DNA of 64,000 nt from Candidatus Blautia faecipullorum (GCA_019115125.1 DXEG01000061.1:30239-94238), one strand, 5' to 3'; shown: positions 42,190 to 53,310, counted from the first letter of the stretch. Translations and numbers: made by a program. The notes: generated by a model not told the origin, from the sequence alone.

Positions 42190-43155
42190 TTACGCGTCCT
42201 GTTCCGCGGCAAGCTGATGGGCGATCTGCTCTGAGACGTTGTTGATCACATCATATACCGAACCGTGGAGATCACAACCCGCGGCCCTCACATGTCCGCC
42301 GCCGCCAAAGTATACGGCGATCCGGCTGACATCCACATTTCCGTTTGACCTGAGAGATACCTTGAAGGTCTGAGTTTTCGTTTCATACAGGAACATCGCC
42401 ACTTCAACGCCTTTTGTCAGGCGGAGCTGGCTGACGATCCCGTCCAGATCCTTGCCGTCCACACCGTAAAAATCAAGATCCTTTTTCCGCAGATACCCGA
42501 TAATACATCTTCCATCCTGGATCATAATGCTTTCGGCGAGCACACGCCCCATAACCTGATTCTGAAGATAAGTCTTTTCATAAAAGGAATGATCGATGAT
42601 CTTACTGAATTCGAACCCGGTTTTCATCAGTTCACCTGCTATCCGCATTGTCTCGGGCGTTGTGGACGAGTACTGGAATACGCCTGTATCATGGATCATA
42701 CCTGTATAAAGCGCCGCCGCAACGGACCGGTCGATCTTTTCCTTATCCAGCAGCCCGTACAGCACCTCGCAGCAGGAACTGATATCTCCCTTCACATGAT
42801 TCACTTCCGCGAAGCCTGAATTGCTGACATGATGATCTATGCACACTGTCTTTTTTGCCTGATTAAAATATTCCTCCGCAAGAGCCAGACGGTTCATGGC
42901 GCTTACGTCGCAGGTTACGAAAAGGTCAAACACCCTGTCCCCATCTGTTTCCGTGAGGATCTCGTCAATTCTGTCGATATGAGAAAATACCGGCCGGGGA
43001 TTATCCAGATAGACTTTTACGTCGATCTCCGGAAAATAGGTCTTTACATATAAGTACAAAGCCATGCAGGAGCCTACACAGTCGCCGTCCGGCCTTATAT
43101 GGCCGCCGATCCCCATGGATTTTACTCCTGTCAGTACCTCAGAAATATTATTCAT
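42190..43155 (-). CDS. nrnA: Bifunctional oligoribonuclease/PAP phosphatase (DHH/DHHA1)
   Basis: 321 residues. DHH motifs: IGGHIRPDGDCVGSCMALYLYV (I), DLFVTCDVSAMNRLALAEEYF (II), CIDHHVSNSGFAEVNHV (III) and AALYTGMIHDTGVFQYSSTT (IV). The C-terminal DHHA1 domain ends YFGGGGHVRAAGCDL, the GGGH motif that binds phosphate. NrnA removes nucleotides from nanoRNA and dephosphorylates pAp, clearing products of RNA decay and sulfate metabolism. Gene order rbfA-nrnA-truB is usual for Firmicutes. Confidence 0.93.
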   Translation of the reverse strand: MNNISEVLTGVKSMGIGGHIRPDGDCVGSCMALYLYVKTYFPEIDVKVYLDNPRPVFSHIDRIDEILTETDGDRVFDLFVTCDVSAMNRLALAEEYFNQAKKTVCIDHHVSNSGFAEVNHVKGDISSCCEVLYGLLDKEKIDRSVAAALYTGMIHDTGVFQYSSTTPETMRIAGELMKTGFEFSKIIDHSFYEKTYLQNQVMGRVLAESIMIQDGRCIIGYLRKKDLDFYGVDGKDLDGIVSQLRLTKGVEVAMFLYETKTQTFKVSLRSNGNVDVSRIAVYFGGGGHVRAAGCDLHGSVYDVINNVSEQIAHQLAAEQDA

Positions 43156-43165
43156 AGCATCCCTC

Positions 43166-43549
43166 TTATTCTTCTTCCTGCTTCCCGTGGGAAGCGTCTT
43201 TTTTCGTCACATCATCGATAAGCTTCGACATATTTACGCCGTACTCGATGGATTCATCTAGAATAAAGCGTATCTCCGGGGTGTTTCTGAGATTCAGATT
43301 TTTCGCGAGCTGTCTTCTGATATACCCCTCCGCGCTGTTCAGTCCCTGGATCGTAGCCTTTTTTGCCTCGTCGTTTCCAAGTACGCTGATATACGCCCTG
43401 CAGGTTTTCAGATCCGGCGCTACCTCCACAGCCATGACAGAGGTCATGGGATGGATCCGCGGATCTTTGATCTCTCCGCGGATCACAGCGCTGAGCTCTT
43501 TCTGGACCTCTCCGTTGATCCTTGTATTCTTAATGCTGTTTTTTCGCAT
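43166..43549 (-). CDS. rbfA: 30S ribosome-binding factor A
   Basis: 127 residues, one KH-type domain: INGEVQKELSAVIRGEIKDPRIHPMTSVMAVEVAPDLKTCRAYISVLG, then IRRQLAKNLNLRNTPEIRFILDESIEYGVNMSKLID. It binds 16S rRNA late in 30S assembly and matters in the cold. The start follows the infB stop closely, with TAGGAG overlapping that stop. A charged tail (KKDASHGKQEEE) is not conserved. Confidence 0.95.
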   Translation of the reverse strand: MRKNSIKNTRINGEVQKELSAVIRGEIKDPRIHPMTSVMAVEVAPDLKTCRAYISVLGNDEAKKATIQGLNSAEGYIRRQLAKNLNLRNTPEIRFILDESIEYGVNMSKLIDDVTKKDASHGKQEEE

Positions 43550-43561
43550 TCAAAGTCACTC

Positions 43562-46408
43562 CTATCTCGGCACTTCCACCATGATATATGCTTCTACATG
43601 GTCTTCTTCTTTTACATCATTAAAGCCGTCGAATACCAGACCGCACTCGTAGCCCGCCTTGACTTCCTTCACATCATCCTTGAAGCGCTTCAGGGAGGCC
43701 AGCTCGCCTTCATAAACCTGCTCGCCCTCTCTGGTAATGCGTACTTTACAGTTTCTCTGGAATATACCGTCAAGGATGTAGCTTCCGGCAATCGTACCTA
43801 CGCCGGACGCCTTAAAGAGCTGACGAACCTCCGCGTGGCCGATGACTTTCTCCTCATATACCGGATCCAGCATACCCTTCATAGCCGCTTCCACGTCCTC
43901 AATGGCCTGATAAATGACTTTATACAGACGAAGATCCACACCCTCCTGATCGGCAAGCTGTTTTGCCATTGCGTCGGGGCGGACGTTGAAGCCGATAATG
44001 ATCGCGTTGGAAGTAGCCGCCAGAGATACGTCGGATTCGTTTACCGCGCCTACGCCGCCATGTATTACACGGACAACGACTTCCTCATTGGAGAGCTTGG
44101 TCAGACTCTGTTTTACCGCTTCCACGGATCCCTGTACGTCTGCCTTAACAATGATCGGCAGCTCCTTCAGATCGCTGGCCTGGATCTGATCAAAGAGATT
44201 ATCCAGTGAAAGCTTTCCTTTTGTCTCCTCCAGAAGGCGGTTCTTATTCTCGGAAACAAAGGCTCCGGCAAAATTCTTCGCCTCTTTGTCGCTGGAGAAG
44301 GACATCAGGATCTCTCCGGCGTTGGGCACATCGCCAAGTCCAAGGATCTCGACAGGAGTAGACGGGCCGGCTTCCTTTACTCTGCGGCCTTTGTCGTCCA
44401 TCATAGCGCGGACCTTGCCGCTGCACGCGCCTGCGGCAATAAAGTCTCCCACATGAAGAGTTCCCTTCTGTACAAGGATTGTTGCTACCGGTCCTTTGCC
44501 CTTGTCAAGCTTGGCTTCAATAACAAGGCCTCTCGCCGCGCGGTTGGGATTCGCCTTCAGCTCGCAGACCTCAGCCGACAGAAGGATCATCTCCAGAAGA
44601 GTGTCGATTCCTTCTTTTGTATGCGCGGAAACGGGAACAAAAATAGTGCTTCCGCCCCAGTCCTCAGGAATCAGCTCATATTCAGAAAGCTCCTGCTTCA
44701 CACGTTCAATATTAGCGCTGGGCTTATCAATTTTGTTGATGGCGACGATAATTTCCACGCCGGCTGCCTTCGCGTGACTGATCGCTTCTATTGTCTGAGG
44801 CATCACGCCGTCGTCCGCCGCGACTACAAGAACCGCGATATCCGTAGCGTTGGCTCCTCTCATACGCATAGCCGTGAAAGCCTCGTGTCCGGGCGTATCC
44901 AGGAAGGTGATCTCCTGACCGTTGATCTCCACCACATAGGCTCCTATGTGCTGTGTGATTCCGCCGGCCTCGCCTCTTGTTACATTTGTATCACGGATAG
45001 CGTCCAGAAGGGAGGTTTTTCCATGGTCTACATGCCCCATAACGCATACGACAGGCGGTCTTGAAACCATATCCGCCTCGTTTTCTTCGTCTTCCTTCAG
45101 AAGCTCTCCGATCACATCCACCTTTTCTTCCGGTTCCGCAATGATATCGTACTCCAGAGCGATCTCCTGCGCCTTTTCAAAATCGATCTCATGATTTACC
45201 GTAACCATCACGCCCTGCATAAACAGCTTCTTGACGATCACGGAGGGCTGCATTTTCATCGCCTCCGCAAGCTCGCGGATCGTAAGCTTCTCCGGAAGGG
45301 TAATCTCCTTAACCTCCGGCTTTTTCTCCTCCTGTTTAGGCTGAGGAGCAGGCTTCTGAAGCGCCTTCGGAACTCTGGAAAGCGTCCTCTTTCCTCCCTG
45401 GTTCGGGCGGTGTCCCGCACCGGACAATTTATCGAAATCCTTCTTTTTGTTTTTATTTTCTCTGTCGCGCTCTCTCTTGCTGTCCTTGGAAGTCTTCGTC
45501 AGCTCAGGTGTAAATACCGCGTCGCTGTCGTTTCTTCTTCCTCCCGGACGCTGTCCGCCTCTGTTATCCTTTCCGCCGAATCTTCCGTCTCCTCTTCCTT
45601 CCGGTCTTCCCTGGCCGTTCTGAGGACGGCCCTGACCTCTCTGGGGACGGCCCGTGCCTTCGCCGTTTCTCGGCGGGCGTCCTTCACCCGGCTTCTGCTG
45701 ACGGTTTCCAGGTCTGCCTCCCTGCTGAGGACCTCTGTCTGTATTTTTTCTTTCGCCGCCGCGGAAATCACGGTTTCTTTCTCTTCCGTCTCTTCCGTCT
45801 CTGCTCTGATGATTCTGACTTCTGTTATTTCCCTGCTGCTCCTGACGCTGAGCCGGTTTTCCTGTATTCTGTACAGGCGCTGTCTGGGCCGCCTTTACCT
45901 CCGCGCCGTTCCGCTGCTCCGGAGCCGGCTTCTTTACCGGCTGTTCCGCCGGCTTTTTCACTGCCTCCACAGGTTTTTTCACTGTCTCCGCAGGCTTCTT
46001 CGCTGCCGTCTCCGCGGGCTTCTTCGCAGTCTGGGGACGCTGTCCCTGCTGCGGGCGGGCTCCCGGACGCTTTTCTGCTCCCGGGCGCTTCGGTCTGTTC
46101 TTTCCGCCGTCGCTGGCGTTCTGCGCGTGATATACACGAATTATATTTTTTTTCTTTTTGGGAGCCTCTTTTTTCTCTGCTTCAGGCTTCGATGTCACCA
46201 TTTTTTCTTCTGTTCTGGAATTTTCCACCTTGGTAATCTGCTCCTTTCCCATCTGTAAAAATTTTTCTTTTATCATTCTGATACAGGGCTCCTCAAGACG
46301 GCTCATATGGCTCTTGACCTCCACCCCGTTTGCCTTTAATGCTTCTATAATTTCACGGTTCTGCCTGCCAAGCTCCTTGGCAAGCTCATATACTCTCTTT
46401 TCCGCCAT
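43562..46408 (-). CDS. infB: Translation initiation factor IF-2
   Basis: 948 residues from ATG 46408 after GGAGGAGAACTGC. IF2-N domain ([23 protein letters not shown]), then a low-complexity linker to about residue 370, rich in KPAE/KPVE repeats and in Gly-Arg-Gln-Asn ([15 protein letters not shown]). The GTPase domain has [12 protein letters not shown] (near 465), DTPGHEAF and NKID, followed by IF2 domains II-IV. It brings fMet-tRNA to the 30S subunit. The linker is the only variable part; its composition is normal for Clostridia. Confidence 0.97.
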   Translation of the reverse strand: MAEKRVYELAKELGRQNREIIEALKANGVEVKSHMSRLEEPCIRMIKEKFLQMGKEQITKVENSRTEEKMVTSKPEAEKKEAPKKKKNIIRVYHAQNASDGGKNRPKRPGAEKRPGARPQQGQRPQTAKKPAETAAKKPAETVKKPVEAVKKPAEQPVKKPAPEQRNGAEVKAAQTAPVQNTGKPAQRQEQQGNNRSQNHQSRDGRDGRERNRDFRGGERKNTDRGPQQGGRPGNRQQKPGEGRPPRNGEGTGRPQRGQGRPQNGQGRPEGRGDGRFGGKDNRGGQRPGGRRNDSDAVFTPELTKTSKDSKRERDRENKNKKKDFDKLSGAGHRPNQGGKRTLSRVPKALQKPAPQPKQEEKKPEVKEITLPEKLTIRELAEAMKMQPSVIVKKLFMQGVMVTVNHEIDFEKAQEIALEYDIIAEPEEKVDVIGELLKEDEENEADMVSRPPVVCVMGHVDHGKTSLLDAIRDTNVTRGEAGGITQHIGAYVVEINGQEITFLDTPGHEAFTAMRMRGANATDIAVLVVAADDGVMPQTIEAISHAKAAGVEIIVAINKIDKPSANIERVKQELSEYELIPEDWGGSTIFVPVSAHTKEGIDTLLEMILLSAEVCELKANPNRAARGLVIEAKLDKGKGPVATILVQKGTLHVGDFIAAGACSGKVRAMMDDKGRRVKEAGPSTPVEILGLGDVPNAGEILMSFSSDKEAKNFAGAFVSENKNRLLEETKGKLSLDNLFDQIQASDLKELPIIVKADVQGSVEAVKQSLTKLSNEEVVVRVIHGGVGAVNESDVSLAATSNAIIIGFNVRPDAMAKQLADQEGVDLRLYKVIYQAIEDVEAAMKGMLDPVYEEKVIGHAEVRQLFKASGVGTIAGSYILDGIFQRNCKVRITREGEQVYEGELASLKRFKDDVKEVKAGYECGLVFDGFNDVKEEDHVEAYIMVEVPR

Positions 46409-46422
46409 GCAGTTCTCCTCCT

Positions 46423-46743
46423 TCATGCCAATGATCTGCCAAGTTCTTTCATCATTGCTTTCGCAAAGTTTTCATCCTGCACGGCAATGCTGGCGCGAAA
46501 CTGCTTCCCGCAGAATCTGCCAAGCTCCTCCTTATCAAAAAGGAAGTATACCGGAACGTTGTAAAAATCACACATATTCTGGAATTTCTTTCTGGTATTG
46601 TCCGACGCGTCTTCCGCTACGACTACCAGAAAGGCCTTCCCGGTCTTCACGGACTTCTCTGTGGAAAATTCTCCGCTGACGGTCTTTCCCGCCTTAGTCG
46701 CAAGTCCGATCAGAGATAAAACCTTATGATTGGTGTTTCTCAA
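46423..46743 (-). CDS. ylxQ: L7Ae/L30e/S12e-type ribosomal protein YlxQ
   Basis: 106 residues from TTG 46743, which is 10 nt after AAGGAG; TTG 46752 is too close to that site. It has [47 protein letters not shown], the kink-turn RNA-binding pattern of the L7Ae family, and [25 protein letters not shown]. YlxQ is a non-essential RNA-binding protein in the nusA-infB operon. It overlaps the ylxR end by 20 nt. Confidence 0.9.
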   Translation of the reverse strand: MRNTNHKVLSLIGLATKAGKTVSGEFSTEKSVKTGKAFLVVVAEDASDNTRKKFQNMCDFYNVPVYFLFDKEELGRFCGKQFRASIAVQDENFAKAMMKELGRSLA

Positions 46744-47008
46744 GCTTTTCAAACTCCTTTTTCAGATCCTCATAGACCTCCTGGGGAACCGCCGTCTTCA
46801 GCGATCTCTCGATCCCGTGATTTTTCACGGCCTTCTCCAGACATTCCATGGAGGCGCACAGATAGGCTCCCCTTCCGTTTTTCTTTCCGGTTGTATCCAG
46901 AAGAATCTCATTTTCCGGAGTCTTTAAGATCCTCATCATTTCTTTTTTATTTTTCATTTCCCTGCAGCCGGTGCACTGGCGCATGGGAATCTTAGTCTTC
47001 GTTTTCAT
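46724..47008 (-). CDS. rnpM: RNase P modulator RnpM (YlxR)
   Basis: 94 residues. IPMRQCTGCREMKNKKEMMRILKTPENEILLDTTGKKNGRGAYLCASMECLEKAVKN is the YlxR fold, with the CTGC and GRGAYLC motifs. In Bacillus, YlxR (RnpM) binds RNase P RNA and tunes its activity; the RNA component itself lies at the far right of this window. The start overlaps nusA by 17 nt. Confidence 0.93.
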   Translation of the reverse strand: MKTKTKIPMRQCTGCREMKNKKEMMRILKTPENEILLDTTGKKNGRGAYLCASMECLEKAVKNHGIERSLKTAVPQEVYEDLKKEFEKLEKHQS

Positions 47009-48257
47009 AGTCCGGCGCGTCTGCCTCCTCTGACAGGTATTCCTGCTGCTCTCCTTCAGATATTTCCTCTTCCGGATCGTATGCGGCCGGGTCTTCTACA
47101 GCCTCCTCAGAAGCGGCGTCCGCATCCTCCGCGCCGTCCTCTGCCGCGTACTCTTCTTCGTATTCGCCGTTGTAATCTTCCTCATAGTACTCGTCGTCCT
47201 CATACTCATACAGCTCTCCGGATTCTCTCGCCTGAGTCTCGCTCTTGATGTCGATCTTGAATCCGGTCAGACGAGCCGCAAGGCGGGCGTTCTGTCCCTC
47301 CTTGCCGATGGCGAGGGAAAGCTGGTAATCCGGCACTACAACGAGAGCCGTTTTTTCATCCGGATCGGCCATAACCGCGATCACCTTCGCCGGACTCAGA
47401 GCGTTCTCAATGAGGATCGCCGGGTTTTCATCCCAGTTTATGATATCGATCTTTTCACCGCGGAGCTCCGCGACGATGGCGTTGACTCTTGCGCCGTTCA
47501 TACCTACGCAGGCTCCTACCGGGTCTACATCCGGATCATTGCTCCAGACCGCGATCTTTGTTCTTGAGCCTGCCTCTCTTGCAATGCTCTTGATCTCGAC
47601 AGTTCCGTCCTTCACCTCCGCGACCTCTGACTCAAAAAGGCGTTTCACAAGGCCGGGATGCGTTCTGGACAGCAGGATGCGGGGTCCCTTGGGAGTATCC
47701 TTGACCTCAAGGATATATACCTTGATTCTTTCCGTGGGCCGGAACTCCTCGCCCTTTACCTGCTCGTTTTCGCTTAAAATGCCGTCGGCCTTTCCAAGAT
47801 TGATGCTGACGTTTCGGCCCATTACACGCTGAACGATTCCCGTGACAACTTCCTTTTCTTTTCCAAAATATTCGTCATAGAGAACCTTCCGCTCCTCTTC
47901 CCGGATCTTCTGAAGGATCACGTTCTTGGCGTTCTGAGTGGCGATCCTGCCGAACTCCTTTGACTGGATCTCAACCTTTACAGTATCTCCCAGTTCCGCG
48001 TTGGCATTCATTTTCTGAGCGTCCAGCAGGGAGATCTCCAGAGCGGGATCCTCCACAAATTCTGTAACGACGCGTTCCGCGTACACACTGAAATCACATG
48101 TCTCCGGATCTATGGTAACATGTACGTTATCCGCCTTTCCGAAGTGATTTTTGCAAGCCTGGATCAGCGACTGCTCAATGGCCCCGAGAAGCGTATCTTT
48201 GCTGATGTTTTTTTCTTTTTCCAGTATATCCAGGGCTTCCATTAACTCTCTGTTCAT
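46992..48257 (-). CDS. nusA: Transcription termination/antitermination factor NusA
   Basis: 421 residues from ATG 48257 (AAGGAGG 12 nt upstream); the longer frame is not used. N-terminal RNA polymerase-binding domain ([21 protein letters not shown]), S1 domain ([22 protein letters not shown]), then KH1 and KH2 with [18 protein letters not shown] and [20 protein letters not shown]. The tail after about residue 345 is a long acidic segment rich in E, D and Y, characteristic of several Clostridia. It controls pausing and termination. Confidence 0.96.
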   Translation of the reverse strand: MNRELMEALDILEKEKNISKDTLLGAIEQSLIQACKNHFGKADNVHVTIDPETCDFSVYAERVVTEFVEDPALEISLLDAQKMNANAELGDTVKVEIQSKEFGRIATQNAKNVILQKIREEERKVLYDEYFGKEKEVVTGIVQRVMGRNVSINLGKADGILSENEQVKGEEFRPTERIKVYILEVKDTPKGPRILLSRTHPGLVKRLFESEVAEVKDGTVEIKSIAREAGSRTKIAVWSNDPDVDPVGACVGMNGARVNAIVAELRGEKIDIINWDENPAILIENALSPAKVIAVMADPDEKTALVVVPDYQLSLAIGKEGQNARLAARLTGFKIDIKSETQARESGELYEYEDDEYYEEDYNGEYEEEYAAEDGAEDADAASEEAVEDPAAYDPEEEISEGEQQEYLSEEADAPDYENED

Positions 48258-48294
48258 CTTTTCAATATTCCTCCTTATTGTGTGCCACACACTT

Positions 48295-48759
48295 TTAAAA
48301 ATCAATTTTTAAACGGATAAGAGCAATGTCTTTTTTTTCGAATGCTCGCAGGTTTCCATCCTCTTCAACAGTTACGCTGTTATCATCATATGCGGTCAGA
48401 ATCCCGCTGAATTCTTTCTGTTTTTCGATAGGACGGTAAGTGCGGATCTCGACTTTCTTTCCTATACTCCTGGCAAAATCCTTTTCTTTTTTCAGCGGTC
48501 TGTCCAGCCCCGGAGAACTGATCTCCATGATATAGCTGTCCTCAATAAAATCATCCTCATCCAGTCTGTCGCTGAATATCCTGCTTACTGCCTCGCAGTC
48601 ATTTACCGTGATCCCGCCTGGTTTGTCAATATACCCCCTGAGATACCAGCTTCCCGCTTCCTTAACATATTCCACGTCCACAAGCTCAAATCCGGCCTGC
48701 TCCACAATAGGCGAAAGAAGCGCTTCTGCTCTCCTTTCGTATTCTTCCCGTCTGCTCAT
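48295..48759 (-). CDS. rimP: Ribosome maturation factor RimP
   Basis: 154 residues. LLSPIVEQAGFELVDVEYVKEAGSWYLRGYIDKPGGITVNDCEAVSRIFSDRLDEDD is the RimP N-domain and MEISSPGLDRPLKKEKDFARSIGKKVEIRTY starts the SH3-like C-domain. It helps 30S assembly and heads the operon rimP-nusA-ylxR-ylxQ-infB-rbfA-nrnA-truB-ribF, from a promoter at 48849-48877 with a hairpin in the leader. Confidence 0.95.
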   Translation of the reverse strand: MSRREEYERRAEALLSPIVEQAGFELVDVEYVKEAGSWYLRGYIDKPGGITVNDCEAVSRIFSDRLDEDDFIEDSYIMEISSPGLDRPLKKEKDFARSIGKKVEIRTYRPIEKQKEFSGILTAYDDNSVTVEEDGNLRAFEKKDIALIRLKIDF

Positions 48760-48796
48760 GCTTCCACCTGCCTTTCGTACATCCGGCTACATTGAA

Positions 48797-48822
48797 AAGA
48801 GTGGACCGCGAAGTCCACTCTT
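48797..48822 (-). terminator. Hairpin/terminator in the rimP leader
   Basis: Minus-strand AAGAGTGGAC pairs with GTCCACTCTT around a TTCGCG loop, with TTTTC following. Because a promoter lies upstream of it (48849-48877), it may both stop parC readthrough and attenuate the rimP-infB operon. Confidence 0.65.
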
Positions 48823-48848
48823 ATGTTATCCGTTATCATGTTATATCC

Positions 48849-48877
48849 ATAATAGCACCATCTATTTCGAAAAGCAA
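48849..48877 (-). promoter_or_regulatory. Promoter of the rimP-nusA-infB operon
   Basis: Minus-strand TTGCTT (48877-48872), 17-bp spacer, TATTAT (48854-48849) with an upstream TGC. Confidence 0.65.
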
Positions 48878-48911
48878 GGATTTTTTTCCAGGCGCTCCGG
48901 GCCCTCCGGTC

Positions 48912-51158
48912 TCAAACTCTGGGCTTCACGCCTTTGGCGTCCCGTTTTGCCAGACGGAGCCTGTTGAGGGAATACGGCTTTTCGCGGAACGTCACCGTAT
49001 AGTCCTGATGGCCGCCCAGCAGATAGGCGTGCTCCAGATAATCCCCCTCTGAAAGCTTCATGCCGCGGACGCCCACCGCCGTTTTCTTCATGGAGGAAAC
49101 CTCTGATTTCAGGAATTTAAGGAAATATCCGTCTTTACTCTGGAGAACCACCTGTTCCATCTCCGAAGCGCTTCCCACAAACACCAGCGCATCCTCTCCC
49201 GACAGCTTCGTGGAAGCGATCGTCCTTTTCGCCACATCAAACTCAGCTCCCTCCACCAGCTTGCACATGGAGGCCTTTGTTACAAACAGCAGAACCTCCT
49301 CCCTCAGACGGCTCACAGGAGCCACATAGAGGATCTGCTCGGAGGCGCTGTCGTAATTGCTGAGATTATCCGCGGGAACTCCCTTATCCCGGAAGCGCAC
49401 CAGCGGAATGTCCGCGGCCTTGACGGTGTGCATCCTTCCTCCGTCAGTGAACAGGCAGATCTTATCTGTATTCATGCAGCAAAAGATATATCTGCTTTCC
49501 TTATGAGCCGCCTCTTTATTCCGTTCATAGGCGTTTTTGTCGATGAGCTTCATATAACCGAACCGGTCCATCAGGAAGCAGACCTCGGTCTCCTCCATTT
49601 TCTTTTCTTCATATACGGCTTCTTCCGCGTTCTCTATGGAGGTCCGGCGTTTTGTTCCGTATTCCTTCTTTATGGCGTCCAGCTCTTTGACAATGACAGC
49701 CGACATAGATTCATAGTGATCCAGAACATCCTTATAGAAGGCAATATTTTTCATTGTCTCCTGATATTCCGCCTCCAGAGCCTGGATTTCAAGACCGATC
49801 AGCTTATACAGCCGCATATCCAGAATAGCCGCGGCCTGCCTTTCTGTAAATCTCAGTTTCGCGGCCGCCTTTTCGCTGGTCCGGCTCTTAAACCGGATTC
49901 CCTCTGTAACGCCGTTTACAAGACAGTTTTTCACCTGCTCCCTGTTTTTGCTTCCTCTCAGGATCTCAATGATCAGGTCGATCACGTCGCAGGCCTTGAT
50001 CAGTCCCTCCTGTATCTCCTGCTTTTCCGTCTCTCTCGCAAGAAGCGTACTATACTTCCGTGTATTGATCTCAAAAAGAAAATCCACATGATGCTCAACG
50101 ATCTGCTTCAGATTCAGGGTTTCCGGCTTTCCGTCCGCGACCGCCAGCATGTTCACGCCGAAGGTGTCTTCCAGGCGGGTCTTTTTATAGAGCATGTTGG
50201 TGAGATTTTCTACATCCGTATCTTTTCTCAGCTCCAGGACGATACGGATCCCGTCCTTCGAGGACTGATTGGAGATATCCACGATATCTGTGGTCTTTTT
50301 TGACTCCACAAGAGACGCCACGTCGTTTAAAAATTTTCCGATGTTGGCTCCCAGCATGGTGTAGGGAATCTCGGTGATCACAAGCTTCAGCCTGCCTCCA
50401 GCCGCCTTCTCCGTCTCCACCCGTCCGCGGATGCGGATCCTGCCGGTTCCTGTCTCGTATATTTTTTTCAGTTCATCCTTATTTACCACAATACCGCCGG
50501 TAGGAAAATCCGGCCCTTTCAGATAGCGCATCAGACCGCGCACACTGATCTCGCTGTCCTTCATATAAGCCTTGACAGCGTCGATCACCTCTCCAAGGTT
50601 ATGGGGAGGTATACTGGTAGCCATGCCGACGGCGATCCCGTCGGCGCCGTTGACGAGAATATTGGGGATCTTCACGGGAAGGACGGAAGGCTCTTTCTCT
50701 GTTTCGTCGAAATTCGGCACAAAGTCCACCACATTTTTATCCAGATCACCCAGGAATACCTCCTGGGCCAGCTTTTCCAGACGGGCTTCCGTGTATCGCA
50801 TGGCCGCGGCTCCGTCTCCCTCGATAGAACCAAAATTTCCGTGCCCGTCCACAAGAGTTTTTCCTTTTTTGAAATCCTGGGCCATCACTACCAGGGCTTC
50901 ATAGATCGAGCTGTCCCCGTGAGGATGATATTTTCCCATGGTATCCCCCACGATACGGGCACATTTTCGATATGGACGGTCATAGCGGATACCCAGCTCG
51001 TACATATCATACAGGGTTCTCCTCTGAACAGGCTTAAGACCGTCCCGCACATCAGGAAGAGCTCTGGATATTATAACGCTCATTGCGTAATCAATATAGG
51101 ATTTCTGCATGATCTCCGAATAATCCGCGCGGATCACATTTTCCTGTTTTGTCTCCAT
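48912..51158 (-). CDS. parC: DNA topoisomerase IV subunit A (type IIA, GyrA/ParC family)
   Basis: 748 residues. [25 protein letters not shown] opens the breakage-reunion domain; the quinolone region [22 protein letters not shown] and the active-site tyrosine in [14 protein letters not shown] (about residue 120) follow. The coiled-coil tower and a short C-terminal beta-pinwheel lead to a basic end. No clear GyrA-box is seen, which favours ParC; a second gyrase pair elsewhere in the genome would settle it. It follows parE by 39 nt. Confidence 0.85.
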   Translation of the reverse strand: METKQENVIRADYSEIMQKSYIDYAMSVIISRALPDVRDGLKPVQRRTLYDMYELGIRYDRPYRKCARIVGDTMGKYHPHGDSSIYEALVVMAQDFKKGKTLVDGHGNFGSIEGDGAAAMRYTEARLEKLAQEVFLGDLDKNVVDFVPNFDETEKEPSVLPVKIPNILVNGADGIAVGMATSIPPHNLGEVIDAVKAYMKDSEISVRGLMRYLKGPDFPTGGIVVNKDELKKIYETGTGRIRIRGRVETEKAAGGRLKLVITEIPYTMLGANIGKFLNDVASLVESKKTTDIVDISNQSSKDGIRIVLELRKDTDVENLTNMLYKKTRLEDTFGVNMLAVADGKPETLNLKQIVEHHVDFLFEINTRKYSTLLARETEKQEIQEGLIKACDVIDLIIEILRGSKNREQVKNCLVNGVTEGIRFKSRTSEKAAAKLRFTERQAAAILDMRLYKLIGLEIQALEAEYQETMKNIAFYKDVLDHYESMSAVIVKELDAIKKEYGTKRRTSIENAEEAVYEEKKMEETEVCFLMDRFGYMKLIDKNAYERNKEAAHKESRYIFCCMNTDKICLFTDGGRMHTVKAADIPLVRFRDKGVPADNLSNYDSASEQILYVAPVSRLREEVLLFVTKASMCKLVEGAEFDVAKRTIASTKLSGEDALVFVGSASEMEQVVLQSKDGYFLKFLKSEVSSMKKTAVGVRGMKLSEGDYLEHAYLLGGHQDYTVTFREKPYSLNRLRLAKRDAKGVKPRV

Positions 51159-51197
51159 AATCTGTTCCTCTCAAATCTTTATAAAACATACCTCTTA

Positions 51198-53123
51198 TCA
51201 GATATCAAGCTCCGCGTCCGCCGCGTGTTCGTAGATAAAGGCTCTTCTGGGCGGAACGTCGCTGCCCATCAGTATTTCTGTAATACTGGAGGCCAGGCGG
51301 GCGTCCTCGATCTCCACCCGCTTCATTCTTCTTGTCTCGGGATTCAGCGTCGTCTCCCACAACTGATCCGCGTCCATTTCTCCCAGTCCTTTATACCGCT
51401 GCAGAGTAAAGCTTCCGGGTTTGTGGCTTTTTCTGTACCGTTCAAGGGCTTTGTCGTCATAGAGATATTCCTCAGGGCCTTTTTTCGGCATGGCTTTGTA
51501 GAGAGGCGGCATGGCGATATATACATGCCCCTCCGTGATCAGATCCGGCATAAACCGGTAAAACAGTGTCAGGAGCAGCGTGGAAATATGCGCGCCGTCC
51601 ACATCCGCATCCGCCATGATCACAATTTTGTCATAGCGCAGTTTACTGATATCGAAATCATTTCCGTATCCCTCGGAAAAACCGCAGCCGAAGGCGTTGA
51701 TCATGGTTTTGATCTCCGCGTTTGCCAGAACCTTGTCGATGGTGGCCTTTTCTACATTTAAAATCTTTCCTCTGATGGGAAGGATCGCCTGATAGTTCCG
51801 GTTGCGGGCGGTCTTTGCGGAACCGCCTGCGGAATCTCCCTCCACAATAAATATTTCACATTGAGCCGGATCCTTTTTTTCGCAGTTCGCCAGCTTGCCG
51901 TTGGAATCAAAGGAATATTTCTGTTTTGTGAGCAGATTGCTCTTTGCACGCTCCTCTGTTTTGCGGATCTTTGCCGCCTTCTCAGCGCAGGAGAGCACAG
52001 ACTTTAATATTTCAAGATTTCTGTCAAAGTACAGTACAAGCTGCTCTCCCAGAACCTTTCCCGTAGCCTTCGCGGCGTCCTGGTTGTCCAGCTTTGTTTT
52101 GGTCTGTCCCTCGAACCTGGGAGCCGGATGCTTAATGGACACCACGGCGGTCATGCCGTTTCGGATATCCGTCCCTGTAAAATTAGAGTCTTTTTCCTTG
52201 AGGATTCCGATCTCCCGGGCATAGTTGTTCATCACAGTGGTAAATGTGGTTTTAAATCCGGTAAGATGGGTTCCTCCTTCCGCGTTATAGATATTATTAC
52301 AGAAGCCCAGCACATTCTCTCTGAATTCACCGGTAAACTGGAACGCAAGCTCCACCTGTATCCCATCGGCCTCCCCCTTCAGATAAACGGGCTCATGAAG
52401 AACCTCTGCGTTTCGGTTCAGATCGCGGATATAGCCTACGATCCCCTCCGGTTCATGGTATTCTTCCTTCTCCGCCGTCTCTCCTCTTCTGTCCTCAAAA
52501 AAGATCGTAAGCTCCGGATTCAGATAAGCGGTTTCGTGGAGGCGGCTTTTTACCTCGGTTGCTGAAAAACGGGTTTTCTCAAAAATCTCAGGATCGGGAA
52601 GAAAATTCACACAGGTACCTGTGGCCCTGGATCTGGCAATTTTAGGCAGCAGCCCCTCTTCCAGCTCTACTGTCGGTATTCCCCTCTCATAGTGGTCATG
52701 ATGAATATAACCGTCCCTGCTGATCTTTATATCGAGATAAGTAGACAGGGCGTTCACTACGGAAGAACCTACTCCGTGAAGGCCTCCGCTGGTCTTATAT
52801 GCGGAATTATCAAATTTGCCTCCTGCGTGAAGAGTGGTAAACACAAGCCTCTCGGCGGATACGCCTTTCTCGTGCATGTCTACCGGGATTCCTCTGCCGT
52901 TATCCGTAACCGTACAGGAACCGTCCCGCTCCAGGATCACATGGATTTCCGTACAGTAGCCCGCCAGATGTTCGTCTACCGAATTGTCCACAATCTCATA
53001 TATCAGATGATTCAGTCCTTTTCTGGACACGCTTCCAATATACATACCCGGACGCTTGCGCACCGCCTCAAGCCCCTCCAGGACTGAAATGCTTCCGGCA
53101 TCATAGGTTTCCTTTTTTGCCAT
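51198..53123 (-). CDS. parE: DNA topoisomerase IV subunit B (type IIA, GyrB/ParE family)
   Basis: 641 residues. GHKL ATPase: EIVDNSVDEHLAGYC, VTDNGRGIPVDMHEKG and TSGGLHGVGSSVVNALS in the first 130 residues. The Toprim part has IFIVEGDSAGGSAKTARNRNYQAILPIRGKILNVEKA and VIMADADVDGAHISTLLLT. The C-terminus QRYKGLGEMDADQLWETTLNPETRRM is standard. It powers decatenation together with the ParC protein. A gyrB assignment cannot be fully excluded. Promoter at 53185-53214. Confidence 0.87.
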   Translation of the reverse strand: MAKKETYDAGSISVLEGLEAVRKRPGMYIGSVSRKGLNHLIYEIVDNSVDEHLAGYCTEIHVILERDGSCTVTDNGRGIPVDMHEKGVSAERLVFTTLHAGGKFDNSAYKTSGGLHGVGSSVVNALSTYLDIKISRDGYIHHDHYERGIPTVELEEGLLPKIARSRATGTCVNFLPDPEIFEKTRFSATEVKSRLHETAYLNPELTIFFEDRRGETAEKEEYHEPEGIVGYIRDLNRNAEVLHEPVYLKGEADGIQVELAFQFTGEFRENVLGFCNNIYNAEGGTHLTGFKTTFTTVMNNYAREIGILKEKDSNFTGTDIRNGMTAVVSIKHPAPRFEGQTKTKLDNQDAAKATGKVLGEQLVLYFDRNLEILKSVLSCAEKAAKIRKTEERAKSNLLTKQKYSFDSNGKLANCEKKDPAQCEIFIVEGDSAGGSAKTARNRNYQAILPIRGKILNVEKATIDKVLANAEIKTMINAFGCGFSEGYGNDFDISKLRYDKIVIMADADVDGAHISTLLLTLFYRFMPDLITEGHVYIAMPPLYKAMPKKGPEEYLYDDKALERYRKSHKPGSFTLQRYKGLGEMDADQLWETTLNPETRRMKRVEIEDARLASSITEILMGSDVPPRRAFIYEHAADAELDI

Positions 53124-53184
53124 GACTTTCTCCTGCCTTTCTCACTGATTCCAATAAAAATGGAAATTCAAACATTCGTTCCAT

Positions 53185-53214
53185 ATCATACCCCATCTCA
53201 GTACTTTATTGCAA
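53185..53214 (-). promoter_or_regulatory. Promoter of parE-parC
   Basis: Minus-strand TTGCAA (53214-53209), 18-bp spacer, TATGAT (53190-53185), about 60 bp before the parE ATG. Confidence 0.65.
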
Positions 53215-53276
53215 GAAAAATTTCATCATTCCAAAAGACAGAGAGGCCGGACGCGAACAAACATAATTTCCGAACA

Positions 53277-53310
53277 ACAAAAAACCAATCAACGCAACGT
53301 TTGATTGGTT
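53277..53310 (-). terminator. Terminator of the tRNA-Glu gene
   Basis: Minus-strand AACCAATCAA pairs with TTGATTGGTT around a CGTTGCG-type loop, followed by TTTTTTG. Confidence 0.8.

Noticed and set aside
45880-46050. Repeats in the KPAE/KPVE part of infB as a CRISPR-like or tandem DNA array
   Set aside because: Degenerate codon-level repeat of a disordered linker, with no constant repeat-spacer pattern.
45191-46258. 355-aa Leu/Ser/Arg-rich plus-strand frame
   Set aside because: Mirror of the low-complexity IF-2 linker.
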